Assembly (NCBI RefSeq): GCF_004116385.1
Contig: NZ_PEIB01000009.1
Span: forward strand, 1-64,000
Source: Veronia nyctiphanis
GTDB taxonomy: Bacteria > Pseudomonadota > Gammaproteobacteria > Enterobacterales > Vibrionaceae
DNA: 64,000 nucleotides
Direction: 5' to 3'
The position numbers were made by a program, and so were the translations under genes. Position 1 is the stretch's first letter; every line of letters begins with the position of its first letter. The notes beneath the pieces are model-generated. The model worked only from the letters and a program-made list of their open reading frames with translations. It was not told the DNA's origin and did no database searches. This document shows, piece by piece, positions 30,439 through 41,835 of this stretch.

Positions 30439-30884
30439 TTCAGCAAGCCACAGCGGAAGCGCTGTGGCAGTTTAGCCTTTCTCATTACAGTCACCACGAC
30501 GTTAAACACGCCTGCCTGAAACTGCAGGATGACTACCAAGGTAACGTCAACCTTGCTCTGCTTCTTGTCTGGCTGGAGCTCTCAGAATTTTCTCTAAGCG
30601 ATAGCGACCTTTACAAATTGAAGAGTGCGCTTTCTGACAGCGAGACACTTCTGAGGCGTTATCGTCAGGTTCGCCGAGACCTTAAGGCGGAGCTTTCCCA
30701 CTCCGGTTATCAAAAGCTGTTGAACTTTGAGCTGATGCTGGAAAAGAAACAACAGCAAGATCTTATTGCTGCCGTCAATCACTTGCCTTGGCTCACTGGA
30801 GGACATTCCGCCGTCAAAAGTTACTGCCTTCAGCTCTCAGCTTCCGCAGTGCATTTGTACCCTTTATTGACCCGCATATCGTAA
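30435..30884 (+). CDS. TIGR02444/DUF2390 family protein
   Basis: A 149-residue protein of unknown function, probably all-helical. It begins MIQQATAEALWQFSLSHYSH, with Gln/Lys-rich helices to the end and no membrane segments. The ATG at 30435 overlaps the yheS stop (ATGA), so translation is likely coupled. The same small gene sits between yheS and yheT in many gamma-proteobacteria. Confidence 0.88.
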   Translation: MIQQATAEALWQFSLSHYSHHDVKHACLKLQDDYQGNVNLALLLVWLELSEFSLSDSDLYKLKSALSDSETLLRRYRQVRRDLKAELSHSGYQKLLNFELMLEKKQQQDLIAAVNHLPWLTGGHSAVKSYCLQLSASAVHLYPLLTRIS

Positions 30885-30960
30885 TAACGATAGTGTTTGA
30901 TACAAAAACAGGGTGTTCACGCCCCTGAGTTTCGTTAAACAAATTATCAGGAAGAGCGCT

Positions 30961-31986
30961 TTGACAATAGAATTTACACCAATAGCCGGTATCAGTAACC
31001 CACATCTTCAAACCTTACTCCCTCGATTTATTCGCAGAAAAGCACTGTTTGAACCTGTTTGGCAGCGTTTAGATACCGACGATGGGGATTTCCTCGATAT
31101 TTGCTGGACGGAAGCCCCAGAACAAGCAAAAAACAAACCCGTTGTTGTGCTCTTTCACGGGCTTGCGGGTTGTTTTCATAGCCCCTATGCCAACGGTCTA
31201 ATGGCTGCATTCAAAGCGCGTGGCTGGCTGGGTGTGGTGATGCACTTTCGTGGCTGCAGTGGCGCACTAAACCGTTTACCTCGTGGTTATCATTCCGGTG
31301 AAACCCAAGACGCCAGGTTCTTCATCAACTACCTGACCGAACACTTCCCTGATGTGCCAAAAGCGGCGGTAGGGGTGTCTTTGGGCGGTAATATGCTCAT
31401 TCAATATCTGGCGAAATATCAACAAGACGCCAACCTGGTAGCAGGATGTGCCATTTCGCCACCACTGGATCTGGGCGACTGCGCAACACGCATCCAAAAG
31501 GGCTTTTCCAGAGTCTATCAGGCGTATCTGCTGAATAGCATGAACCACACCTTAAAAGAACGCCTTATGAGGCACCCTAAAGTAGGCAGTTTATCTTCAG
31601 GCGATAAGATAGACATTTCATCCATTTATGAATTTGATCAGCGTGTGACTGCGCCAATGTTCGGCTTTGACAGTGCTGACAGTTATTATCAGCAATGCAG
31701 CGGGTTAGTCGTGTTACCTCAGGTTCGCCAGCCATTCAAAGTGATCCACGCAAAAGATGACCCCTTCATGACCGATGCGGTTATTCCGACCCAAACATTG
31801 CCTGACAACATCGACTACCAGCTAACAGAATACGGCGGACACGTCGGGTTTATGAGCGGTAGCCTTTCAGAGCCTGTATTCTGGCTTGAAAAAGCCGTGC
31901 CTGAATTTCTTGCTCCGCACCTTGGTCGTGTTCACCACACTCAAACAGAAACATCAACGGACTGTAACCCTCTCCCGACATCCTGA
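30961..31986 (+). CDS. yheT: Alpha/beta hydrolase, YheT family
   Basis: Predicted esterase-like hydrolase of the AB-hydrolase 4 family. The nucleophile elbow is GVSLGGN. The oxyanion region VVLFHGLAGCFHSPYANG, the aspartate in HAKDDPFM and the histidine in YGGHVGF complete the triad. The TTG at 30961 behind AGGAAG is chosen, giving 341 residues. A GTG at 30913 would add 16 residues with little resemblance to relatives. It follows the DUF2390 gene in the yheS-yheU block. The substrate is unknown. Confidence 0.88.
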   Translation: MTIEFTPIAGISNPHLQTLLPRFIRRKALFEPVWQRLDTDDGDFLDICWTEAPEQAKNKPVVVLFHGLAGCFHSPYANGLMAAFKARGWLGVVMHFRGCSGALNRLPRGYHSGETQDARFFINYLTEHFPDVPKAAVGVSLGGNMLIQYLAKYQQDANLVAGCAISPPLDLGDCATRIQKGFSRVYQAYLLNSMNHTLKERLMRHPKVGSLSSGDKIDISSIYEFDQRVTAPMFGFDSADSYYQQCSGLVVLPQVRQPFKVIHAKDDPFMTDAVIPTQTLPDNIDYQLTEYGGHVGFMSGSLSEPVFWLEKAVPEFLAPHLGRVHHTQTETSTDCNPLPTS

Positions 31987-32081
31987 AACACTGTCATTTC
32001 ATCGGCTGCACGATTAAAATCCGGCTGCCGATGAAATCGGCTCACTGACTGATTACCCATAGCTGATAAGCGAGACAACAG

Positions 32082-32312
32082 ATGATTGTCCCATGGCAAG
32101 ACATTCCCGAAGAAACTCTGAGAAATCTGATTGAACACTTCGTGTTACGCGAAGGCACAGATTATGGTGAAACAGAAATCAGTTTTGACGACAAAGTCAC
32201 TCAAGTCGTTAACTTACTAAAAAATAAAGAAGCGGTGGTGGTTTACTCTGAGCTGCATGAAACAGTCGACATTAAGTTATGTCGAGACCTCAGTTCTGGC
32301 TCATCAGCTTGA
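32082..32312 (+). CDS. yheU: YheU family protein (UPF0270)
   Basis: A 76-residue acidic protein of unknown function. It begins [20 protein letters not shown], the conserved family start. It lies 95 bp after yheT and 62 bp before prkB, the usual order, and is probably part of the same transcript. Confidence 0.93.
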   Translation: MIVPWQDIPEETLRNLIEHFVLREGTDYGETEISFDDKVTQVVNLLKNKEAVVVYSELHETVDIKLCRDLSSGSSA

Positions 32313-32374
32313 TCTCTCCTCAGCTCACTGTTTATTGTCTTAACATTCACTGAAAATTTTTGACAGGGCTAGTC

Positions 32375-33244
32375 ATGTCTGCAAAACATCCAATTATTGC
32401 GGTTACCGGTTCATCCGGCGCAGGAACGACAACCACTACTGACGCATTCAGAAAGATGTTCAATATGATGAATGTCAGCGCCGCGTGGGTCGAAGGTGAC
32501 AGTTTTCACCGTTACACCCGTCCGGAGATGGATGTCGAAATCAAAAAAGCCAAAGAGCAGGGTCGACACATTAGCTATTTCGGACCCGAGGCCAACGACT
32601 TTCAAAAGCTGGAAGCTTTTTTCCGTGAATATGGCGGCAATGGTACCGGGCAATTTCGCCGCTATCTTCATACCTTTGATGAAGCCGTCCCCTATAACCA
32701 GATGCCGGGCACATTCACGGCATGGCAAGATTTACCGGAAAATACCGATGTACTCTTTTATGAGGGCTTGCACGGCGGCGTTGTCGACGGTGAAGTGAAT
32801 GCCGCGCAGCATGTTGACCTGCTTGTTGGCATGGTACCCATAGTCAACCTCGAATGGATACAAAAATCGGTGCGCGATACCCGAGATCGGGGGCATTCAC
32901 GTGAAGCTGTCATGCACTCTATCGTACGTTCTATGGATGACTACCTGAACTACATCACGCCTCAGTTCAGTCGTACACACATCAACTTTCAGCGCGTCCC
33001 CACCGTGGATACCTCCAACCCTCTCAGCGCAAAAGCGATTCCCAGCCTTGATGAAAGTTTTGTCGTGATCCGTTTCCGCGGTATTAAGAATGTCGATTTT
33101 CCTTACCTGCTTTCAATGATCCAAGGTTCGTTTATGTCACGCCATAATACGCTTGTTGTACCGGGCGGTAAGATGAGCTTTGCTATGGAACTGATTATGC
33201 GTCCACTCGTTCAGCAACTTATTGACACAGGTAAGATTGGATAA
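32375..33244 (+). CDS. prkB: Phosphoribulokinase-like kinase PrkB
   Basis: P-loop kinase related to phosphoribulokinase, 289 residues from the ATG at 32375. Walker A is TGSSGAGTTTTT, followed by the EGDSFHRYTR motif (about residues 36-45) and FYEGLHGGVV. The heterotrophic enzymes are not linked to a Calvin cycle and their true substrate is not settled. The start is favoured by GACAGGG just upstream. It is the last gene of the yheSTU-prkB block. Confidence 0.93.
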   Translation: MSAKHPIIAVTGSSGAGTTTTTDAFRKMFNMMNVSAAWVEGDSFHRYTRPEMDVEIKKAKEQGRHISYFGPEANDFQKLEAFFREYGGNGTGQFRRYLHTFDEAVPYNQMPGTFTAWQDLPENTDVLFYEGLHGGVVDGEVNAAQHVDLLVGMVPIVNLEWIQKSVRDTRDRGHSREAVMHSIVRSMDDYLNYITPQFSRTHINFQRVPTVDTSNPLSAKAIPSLDESFVVIRFRGIKNVDFPYLLSMIQGSFMSRHNTLVVPGGKMSFAMELIMRPLVQQLIDTGKIG

Positions 33245-33264
33245 TGTCCATTTTTTGAGTCAAC

Positions 33265-33301
33265 TTTATCGATGTGTGAACGAGTTTTCACCATCGATAA
33301 A
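33265..33301 (+). terminator. Stem-loop after prkB, possible weak terminator
   Basis: Arms TTTATCGATG and CATCGATAAA (10 bp), with a further GTGAA/TTCAC pairing inside, lie 20 bp past prkB. No strong T-run follows, so it may stabilise the 3' end rather than terminate. Confidence 0.45.
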
Positions 33302-33405
33302 ACCGATTAATCATTCCATTATTATTCATTAGCTCAATACCAGTTTCTGACCTTTACTTAATGACGAGCACTAGACTCACAACCTGACTACTAAGGAGAA
33401 AGGTT

Positions 33406-33825
33406 ATGTCATTAAAAGGAAGCAAAACTGAGCAGAACTTGAAAGACGCGTTTGCTGGCGAAAGCCAAGCAAACCGCCGTTATCTCTACTTTGCATCAAA
33501 AGCCGACATCGAAGGCTACAATGATGTTGCTGCAGTATTCCGCTCTACCGCCGAAGGTGAAACCGGCCATGCGCACGGACACCTCGAATATCTTGAAGAA
33601 GTCGGGGATCCGGCAACGGGTCTTCCCATGGGCAACACGACCGAAAACCTCAAAGCCTCTATCGCTGGCGAAACCCATGAATATACCGATATGTATCCCG
33701 GTATGGCATCAACCGCGAGAGACGAAGGGTTTGATGAGATTGCTGATTGGTTTGAAACGCTGGCAAAAGCTGAACGCAGCCACGCAAACCGCTTCCAGAA
33801 AGCACTGGATAATCTTGACGGTTAA
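33406..33825 (+). CDS. Rubrerythrin-like di-iron peroxidase, no rubredoxin domain
   Basis: Four-helix-bundle di-iron protein of 139 residues, expected to reduce hydrogen peroxide. Carboxylate/histidine ligands appear in two pairs of motifs: E19 ([10 protein letters not shown]), E52 and H55 (GETGH), E89 and E92 (GETHEY), E123 and H126 (AERSH). The C-terminal rubredoxin domain with CxxC pairs is missing, so electrons must come from another protein. It is followed by an Fe-S protein (54 bp) and a DUF3501 gene, and has a strong ribosome site AAGGAGAAAGGTT. Confidence 0.93.
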   Translation: MSLKGSKTEQNLKDAFAGESQANRRYLYFASKADIEGYNDVAAVFRSTAEGETGHAHGHLEYLEEVGDPATGLPMGNTTENLKASIAGETHEYTDMYPGMASTARDEGFDEIADWFETLAKAERSHANRFQKALDNLDG

Positions 33826-33879
33826 ACCTGACCAAGATCTTCAGGGGTGGTCATTGCCACCCCTCAAAGGAAACTGCCG

Positions 33880-35205
33880 ATGAAAGACAAACGAGAAGGT
33901 GGCGTTGAAGCCCCGACACGTCACGCAATCGACTGGCAGTCAGCTGATTTTTATGACAAAGATTCCCTCAACGCAGAGATGGAAAGGGTTTTTGATGTAT
34001 GTCATGGATGCCGACGCTGCGTTAGCCTGTGTGATGCTTTCCCGACACTGTTCGACCTGATTGATGAATCAGATACTTTTGAGGTCGATGGTGTAGACAA
34101 AAAGGATTATCAGAAAGTTGCAGACCAATGTTACCTCTGCGACATGTGCTACATGACCAAATGCCCATACGTTCCACCTCACGAGTGGGAAATTGATTTT
34201 CCTCATCTTATGCTCCGCGCAAAAGCCGTCAAATTCAAAGAGCAGGGTGCATCTGTTAGAGACAAACTTCTCTCCAGTACTGACCTTGTTGGTGGTATGG
34301 CAACCATCCCGATAGTGGACATCACCGTTAATGCGATGAACAACAACGGCGCGTTTCGCAGCGTATTGCACAAAGCCGGTGTGCACAAAGACGCTAAAGT
34401 CCCCAAGTATCACAGCAATACCCTGCGCAAGCGGGTCAAACCTTTGAACAAAGACATTCCTTCGGAGGCCGTCAATGGCACCACGGGTAAAGTCGCTATG
34501 TTCACTACCTGTTACGGCAACTACAACAGCCCTGAATTGGGTGATGATTTTTTCAAAGTATTCCAGCACAACAATATCCACATTGAGGTGGTTGGCAAAG
34601 AACAGTGCTGTGGCATGCCAAAAATGGAGCTTGGCGACCTTGATAGTGTTGCCCATGCGATGGAGAAAAACCTTCCCCAGTTATTGGCAATGGTCGACAA
34701 AGGCTTCGATCTCATCGCTCCTGTTCCCTCTTGCGTATTAATGTTTAAACAAGAGTTACCCCTGCTATTCCCGGATAACGAAGATGTGCTCAAGGTACGT
34801 GACGCATTCTTTGATCCGTTTGAATATCTGATGCTGAGACACAAAGCAGGGAAACTGGATACCGAGTTCAGCGCGCCCTTGGGTGACATCAGCTACCATG
34901 TAGCCTGTCATCTCAGAGTGCAGAATATTGGCCTCAAAACGGCAGATATCCTCAAACTGGTTCCAAACACCCAAGTCACAGCTGAACAAAGGTGCTCAGG
35001 TCACGACGGTACATACGCAGTCAAAGTCGAAACCTACGACAAGGCTGTAAAAATAGGCCGTCCTGTGGCGAAGAAGGTGAAGCAGGCAAATGCCGATCAT
35101 TTTGCCAGCGATTGCCCAATGGCTGCCAGCCATGTGGCGAGACTGGCTGATATTGAGAAGCCAGTTCATCCTATGACACTGCTAAGACAGGCCTATGGAT
35201 TGTAA
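33880..35205 (+). CDS. CCG-domain Fe-S oxidoreductase (GlpC/HdrD-like)
   Basis: A 441-residue electron-transfer protein. Two [4Fe-4S] ligand sets are visible: C41, C44, C47, C51 and C84, C87, C90, C95. They are followed by two cysteine-rich CCG-type domains (EQCCGMP, then CHLRVQN with RCSGHDGT and CPMAASH), as in heterodisulfide reductase subunit D and GlpC. The ATG at 33880 behind AAAGGAAAC is preferred over an upstream in-frame start. Its place between rubrerythrin and DUF3501 suggests that it feeds electrons to the rubrerythrin. It is not GlpC itself, since no glpAB is present. Confidence 0.9.
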   Translation: MKDKREGGVEAPTRHAIDWQSADFYDKDSLNAEMERVFDVCHGCRRCVSLCDAFPTLFDLIDESDTFEVDGVDKKDYQKVADQCYLCDMCYMTKCPYVPPHEWEIDFPHLMLRAKAVKFKEQGASVRDKLLSSTDLVGGMATIPIVDITVNAMNNNGAFRSVLHKAGVHKDAKVPKYHSNTLRKRVKPLNKDIPSEAVNGTTGKVAMFTTCYGNYNSPELGDDFFKVFQHNNIHIEVVGKEQCCGMPKMELGDLDSVAHAMEKNLPQLLAMVDKGFDLIAPVPSCVLMFKQELPLLFPDNEDVLKVRDAFFDPFEYLMLRHKAGKLDTEFSAPLGDISYHVACHLRVQNIGLKTADILKLVPNTQVTAEQRCSGHDGTYAVKVETYDKAVKIGRPVAKKVKQANADHFASDCPMAASHVARLADIEKPVHPMTLLRQAYGL

Positions 35206-35221
35206 TTGAGGGAGTATGACT

Positions 35222-35818
35222 ATGGATAAGCTTACTGTGAACGATTTGATGACACTTGAAGAATATGCCCGTAACCGGGCGGCTTTTCGCAGTGACATCA
35301 TGCAGCACAAAAAAAGCCGGCAGTTAGCAATCAACAAACATGCAAGGCTATATTTCGAGGACCGCCGCACGGTGCATTACCAAATCCAGGAAATGCTGAG
35401 GATTGAAAAAATCTTCGAGCCTGATGGTATCGACGAAGAGCTCGCCGCCTACAACCCGTTAATTCCAGATGGAAGTAACCTTAAAGCAACCCTGATGCTT
35501 GAATACTCAGACCCTGATGAACGGAAAATTGCACTTGAAAGCCTCAAGGGAGTCGAAGACAAGGTGTGGCTTCAGGTGGAAGGTGACGAGAAAGTCTATC
35601 CGATTTGTGACGAAGACCTTGAGCGCGACAATGAAGAGAAGACATCAAGCGTCCATTTTCTTCGGTTCGAACTCTCACCATCAATGATTATCGCACTGAA
35701 GAAAGAAACTCCCATGAGGGCAGGCGTCGATCACCCAAATATGGCAGCGGATATCGAAATCCGCGAGGATATTCGACAATCGCTGACTGACGATCTCGAC
35801 AGTCCGTCCCTAAACTGA
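35222..35818 (+). CDS. DUF3501 family protein
   Basis: A 198-residue protein of unknown function. It begins MDKLTVNDLMTLEEYARNRA; the C-terminal half is acidic and ends in a conserved-looking DHPNMAADIEIREDIRQSL. The second ATG (35222) is chosen because GAGGGAG lies 7 bp upstream of it and touches the first. It lies 16 bp after the Fe-S gene, so it is in the same operon. The family is often found beside such Fe-S proteins. Confidence 0.88.
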   Translation: MDKLTVNDLMTLEEYARNRAAFRSDIMQHKKSRQLAINKHARLYFEDRRTVHYQIQEMLRIEKIFEPDGIDEELAAYNPLIPDGSNLKATLMLEYSDPDERKIALESLKGVEDKVWLQVEGDEKVYPICDEDLERDNEEKTSSVHFLRFELSPSMIIALKKETPMRAGVDHPNMAADIEIREDIRQSLTDDLDSPSLN

Positions 35819-36247
35819 GAATTTCATTTTTTTCTGGGGGGATCTAGCCCCCACTCTGCTTGCAAAGATGAATTTTTACACAATAAATGTAAAAATTGGT
35901 GTCATATCTAATATCAAACTTTGAGCCCAATCCCGTTTCAGGATCTTAACTGACCGTAAAGACGAGATTTTGTGCGTCAAAATTGATACTAAGTCTCTAT
36001 GTTTTGACTTTTTCTATCGGTTTCCGGCCCAAGCGTGACAGTTATCACTGCGAAGTGTGGGCCAAATCAAATACCTTTTATCAAATTCAAGAAATCGAAC
36101 CGAAAAAAGGATAGACTCTTAAACTGTAGAGAAAGCTTGTCGCCTGCCTGACCGAGTTTTTTGTTGTCAGGCTAGCATGGAATATGTTGCCCCAGGATGA
36201 CTATACGGACATATAATCGGGCAACAAACGCAGAGGAAATGAGATTT
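35819..36247. other. 429-bp intergenic region upstream of crp
   Basis: No gene is seen here. It holds a G/C stem-loop just past DUF3501 (about 35836-35852, GGGGG and CCCCC arms, no T-run), a CRP-site-like palindrome (36035-36048) and a leader hairpin GCCTGAC/GTCAGGC (36146-36172). An in-frame upstream ATG at 36197 could extend crp by 17 codons but is not supported by the family. The crp promoter must lie here, and a long leader is likely. Confidence 0.6.
36033..36049. promoter_or_regulatory. CRP-binding-site-like palindrome upstream of crp
   Basis: GTGACAGTTATCAC has the two CRP half-sites GTGA and TCAC at the canonical 6-bp spacing. It lies about 200 bp upstream of the crp ATG, and E. coli crp is autoregulated through an upstream CRP site. 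Autoregulation here is inferred. Confidence 0.6.
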
Positions 36248-36880
36248 ATGGTTCCAGGAAAACCTCAAACCGACCCAACATTAGAATGGTTCCTATCGCA
36301 CTGCCACATTCATAAGTATCCGTCGAAGAGCACGCTGATCCATGCTGGTGAAAAAGCGGAAACCCTTTACTACATCGTTAAAGGTTCCGTTGCTGTGCTA
36401 ATCAAGGATGAAGAAGGCAAAGAGATGATCCTCTCATACCTCAACCAGGGAGACTTTATTGGCGAACTGGGCCTATTTGAGGAAGATCAGGAGCGTACTG
36501 CTTGGGTTCGTGCTAAATCACCGTGTGAAGTTGCAGAGATCTCCTTCAAGAAATTCCGTCAACTAATTCAGGTTAACCCTGACATCCTGATGCGCCTCTC
36601 TTCTCAGATGGCTCGTCGACTGCAAGTAACCAGCCAAAAAGTTGGTGATCTGGCATTCTTGGATGTTACAGGCCGCATTGCACAGACTTTGCTTAACCTG
36701 GCGAAACAACCTGATGCGATGACTCACCCAGACGGTATGCAAATCAAAATTACCCGTCAGGAAATCGGTCAGATCGTCGGTTGTTCACGTGAAACAGTTG
36801 GTCGTATTCTGAAGATGCTTGAAGAGCAGAATCTGATTTCAGCTCACGGTAAAACTATCGTTGTTTACGGTACGCGTTAA
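36248..36880 (+). CDS. crp: cAMP receptor protein (catabolite activator)
   Basis: Global cAMP-dependent regulator, 210 residues, beginning [20 protein letters not shown]. The cyclic-nucleotide-binding domain (about 20-120) contains [20 protein letters not shown], with the cAMP-contacting E and R. The winged helix-turn-helix reads [20 protein letters not shown], with the R-E-T-V-G recognition helix identical to E. coli. The start at 36248 has an AGAGGAA site. The gene stands alone with its own terminator. Confidence 0.98.
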   Translation: MVPGKPQTDPTLEWFLSHCHIHKYPSKSTLIHAGEKAETLYYIVKGSVAVLIKDEEGKEMILSYLNQGDFIGELGLFEEDQERTAWVRAKSPCEVAEISFKKFRQLIQVNPDILMRLSSQMARRLQVTSQKVGDLAFLDVTGRIAQTLLNLAKQPDAMTHPDGMQIKITRQEIGQIVGCSRETVGRILKMLEEQNLISAHGKTIVVYGTR

Positions 36881-36905
36881 TTTAACGCTCACCGATATAA
36901 ACCTT

Positions 36906-36935
36906 AAAAAAGCCACCTGATAGGTGGTTTTTTTT
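36906..36935 (+). terminator. Terminator after crp
   Basis: Arms CCACCT and AGGTGG with extended A/T pairing enclose a GAT loop and are followed by a run of eight T. It lies 25 bp past the crp stop. Confidence 0.92.
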
Positions 36936-37037
36936 ATCTCTGTGATTTGTATCTCCCAGATATTCATGTCATTTTCACAGTCTAATGCTAGTGTTTAGTA
37001 ACAACTTTGTATGATTTTCTGGTCTTTCAGGGTAAAC

Positions 37038-37253
37038 ATGAATATCGAGAAAGCAGTAACAGATGTCCGAACCAAGCAACAGGTTGTCAACCGCTCTTTC
37101 AGTGCAGAAATGAACGGCTTTTCAGGGCTCACACATTATCAGCAGCAGTACGCTATCAGTAATGACATCCATGTCGAACTTCCCTCACTGATCATTTCTG
37201 CCGGTGGACAAATTGCCTGCCCCAGAGAACTACAAGAGCTCAATATTCAATAA
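37038..37253 (+). CDS. Small hypothetical protein, 71 residues
   Basis: A 71-residue protein that I do not recognise. It begins MNIEKAVTDVRTKQQVVNRS, is soluble without signal or membrane segment, and has one Cys near the end (QIACPRELQELN). It is supported as a real gene by an AGGG site, by lying between the crp terminator and its own terminator, and by its size relative to that transcription unit. A promoter would fit in 36936-37030. Function unknown. Confidence 0.6.
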   Translation: MNIEKAVTDVRTKQQVVNRSFSAEMNGFSGLTHYQQQYAISNDIHVELPSLIISAGGQIACPRELQELNIQ

Positions 37254-37279
37254 AAAAGCAGCCAATAGGCTGCTTTTTT
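37252..37279. terminator. Bidirectional terminator, small ORF / DUF1338 gene
   Basis: A 12-bp perfect inverted repeat with core GCAGCC and GGCTGC, an AATA loop and A/T runs of six on either side. It serves the plus-strand small gene, overlapping its stop region, and the ast operon on the minus strand, 20 bp past the DUF1338 stop. Confidence 0.93.
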
Positions 37280-37298
37280 TGCTCTGCGCTTACAGATG

Positions 37299-38096
37299 TC
37301 ATTCGCTGTCTGTGCTTTCAAAGATTTTGTTTGCGGATGCCTCGACAAAGCCATGGTATAGCTCACCTGACGGCAAAGCATAGCGTTTAGCAAACTCATA
37401 AAAACCACCAGGAATAGCATGTATTCCATCTGTGAAGGCTACATCTACCTTGTCTGCCATAGTAGAAGACTGCTCGAGACAAACATCTGGGCTACCTTTC
37501 ACCTCACCGCCTGACATATTGATGTCGAAACCCGCTTTGCGCAGCGCATTGTTAACATCGACAACATGCTCAAAGGTACTCAACTGGTTCACACTGACAG
37601 TGAAATGGTTAGCGCCAAAACCATGTGCTGCTAACCATCCAGCGTATTCACTCTCTGCAGCAAGCTTTTTGTAAGTATCGAAGTCCAACTGCCACTGACG
37701 GCCGTGATACAAAAAGGCATGGTCATCTAACGCTTCGTCAGGGATTTGATCAACCAGCGCACGCACTGTTTGCTGCAATTCATTGGAGCACTGACCCACC
37801 ATCAATTCACTGATAAAGACCTTTGGCGCCTCCGTGCCCGGCAGCTCAAAATGTCTCGCGTACAGCTTTTTGCTCTCGAAAACGTACTCACCTTTCGGCT
37901 CGTAGCCTAGCGCAATAAACGGTGCAGCCAGTCTGTCCAAACCGGTCTTTGGTAGGTTGAACGTTCGCAGTGCAATATGATCATTAATCAGTGGCTGCCC
38001 CTCTTCCAACAACGCATGGACTTTCGCTGCTGAAGGACAGAGTCTGACTGTGTAATCTTGCCAAAGATGTTCAAAAAACGTCTGTACTCGGTTCAT
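37299..38096 (-). CDS. DUF1338 family putative metal-dependent oxygenase
   Basis: A 265-residue protein of the DUF1338 family, whose characterised member HglS is an Fe(II) 2-oxoadipate dioxygenase/decarboxylase. Candidate metal ligands by pattern are H40 with R44 (NDHIALRTF), H164 (GANHFTV) and E234 (GFYEFAKRY). It is much shorter than HglS, so the substrate may differ. It lies 11 bp after astD in the arginine succinyltransferase operon, which points to a role in amino-acid or 2-oxo-acid catabolism. The terminator at 37252-37279 ends the operon. Confidence 0.85.
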   Translation of the reverse strand: MNRVQTFFEHLWQDYTVRLCPSAAKVHALLEEGQPLINDHIALRTFNLPKTGLDRLAAPFIALGYEPKGEYVFESKKLYARHFELPGTEAPKVFISELMVGQCSNELQQTVRALVDQIPDEALDDHAFLYHGRQWQLDFDTYKKLAAESEYAGWLAAHGFGANHFTVSVNQLSTFEHVVDVNNALRKAGFDINMSGGEVKGSPDVCLEQSSTMADKVDVAFTDGIHAIPGGFYEFAKRYALPSGELYHGFVEASANKIFESTDSE

Positions 38097-38107
38097 GCTT
38101 CTCTCCG

Positions 38108-40591
<2,484 letters not shown>

Positions 40592-40618
40592 CATTATCCT
40601 CCAGATGCAAACGGCGAA

Positions 40619-41835
40619 TTACTTCGCCGTTACTTTGGCTAGAGCACGATCCAGACGTGCAAAGCCTTCCTTAACTTCTTCTTCAGTAATAACCAGTGAC
40701 GGAGTAAAGCGCACCACATTGGCACCCGCCACCAGCAACAGCAGACCTTCCTCACCCGAAGCAATAAGCACATCACGTGCACGGCCCTGCCATTCGTCAT
40801 TCAGCGCAGCACCCACCAAAAGGCCTTTACCACGAATTTCTTTGAACAAACCATACTTTTCATTCAGTTGCGTCAAACCTTCGCGGAACCATGCTTCACG
40901 AATCTTCACCCCTTCCAGCACTTCTGGTTTGCTGACTTCATCAATTACCGCTTCAGCCACAGCACATGCCAGCGGGTTGCCGCCATAGGTCGAGCCATGC
41001 GTTCCCACTTTCATGTGTTCAGCTAGCTCAGTCGTCGTTAGCATGGCACCAATAGGAATGCCGCCACCGAGAGACTTCGCAGTGCTGAGAATGTCTGGCT
41101 CGACACCCGAGTGCTGGTACGCATAGAATTCACCTGTTCTGCCGTTACCCGTTTGCACTTCATCAAAAATAAGTAGCGCATTGTGCTTATCACACAGCTC
41201 TCGAACCCCTTTGAGGAACTCATCATCCGGGGTAACAATGCCACCTTCACCCTGCAGCGGCTCCATCATAATCGCGCAAGTACGCGATGACATTGCTTCG
41301 GCAAGGGCGTCGAGATCATTGTATGGCAGGTGAGTAACATGGCCGGGCTTAGGGCCAAACCCATCAGAATAGGCAGCCTGACCACCGACCGTCACGGTGA
41401 AGAATGTACGACCGTGGAAGCTTGAGAGAATGAAATGATTTCACTTTTCTCTTCACCGTGTACTTCTTTTGCCCAGCGACGAGCCAGTTTTAGTGCCGCT
41501 TCATTGGCTTCAGCGCCAGAGTTCGCAAAAAATACTTTGTCTGCGAAACACAGATCGGTCAGTTTCTTCGCCAATCTCAGCGCCGGTGCGTTTGTCATGA
41601 CATTGCTGAGGTGCCAAAGCTTTTCAGCCTGATCTTTCAGTGCATTAACCATCACTGGGTGACAATGACCCAGACAGCTCACTGCGATACCGCCTGCAAA
41701 GTCGATGTATTCACGACCTTCCTGATCCCAAAGCTTCGAGCCCTCTCCGCGCTCGGGGATCATTGGCATTGGAGAGTAACAAGGCACCATGACCTCATCG
41801 AATAAATTACGTTCTACTTTAAATTCTGCTGACAT
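40619..41835 (-). CDS. astC: Acetylornithine/succinylornithine aminotransferase, apparent frameshift
   Basis: PLP-dependent class III aminotransferase of arginine catabolism (third ast step); some Vibrionaceae use it for biosynthesis as well, so argD is an alternative name. The first frame begins [20 protein letters not shown] and derails after SEIISF at about 41422. One more A in CAAAGC restores [20 protein letters not shown]. The PLP lysine region [15 protein letters not shown] and [17 protein letters not shown] are intact. Corrected length is 405 residues. It is the first gene of the ast operon. Confidence 0.92.

Noticed and set aside
33880-35205. Annotation as anaerobic glycerol-3-phosphate dehydrogenase subunit C
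   Set aside because: The domain type matches GlpC, but no glpA or glpB is nearby and the neighbours are rubrerythrin and DUF3501.
36197-36247. N-terminal extension of crp from ATG 36197
   Set aside because: It would add 17 residues not found in CRP; the ATG at 36248 has an AGAGGAA site and the family N-terminus.
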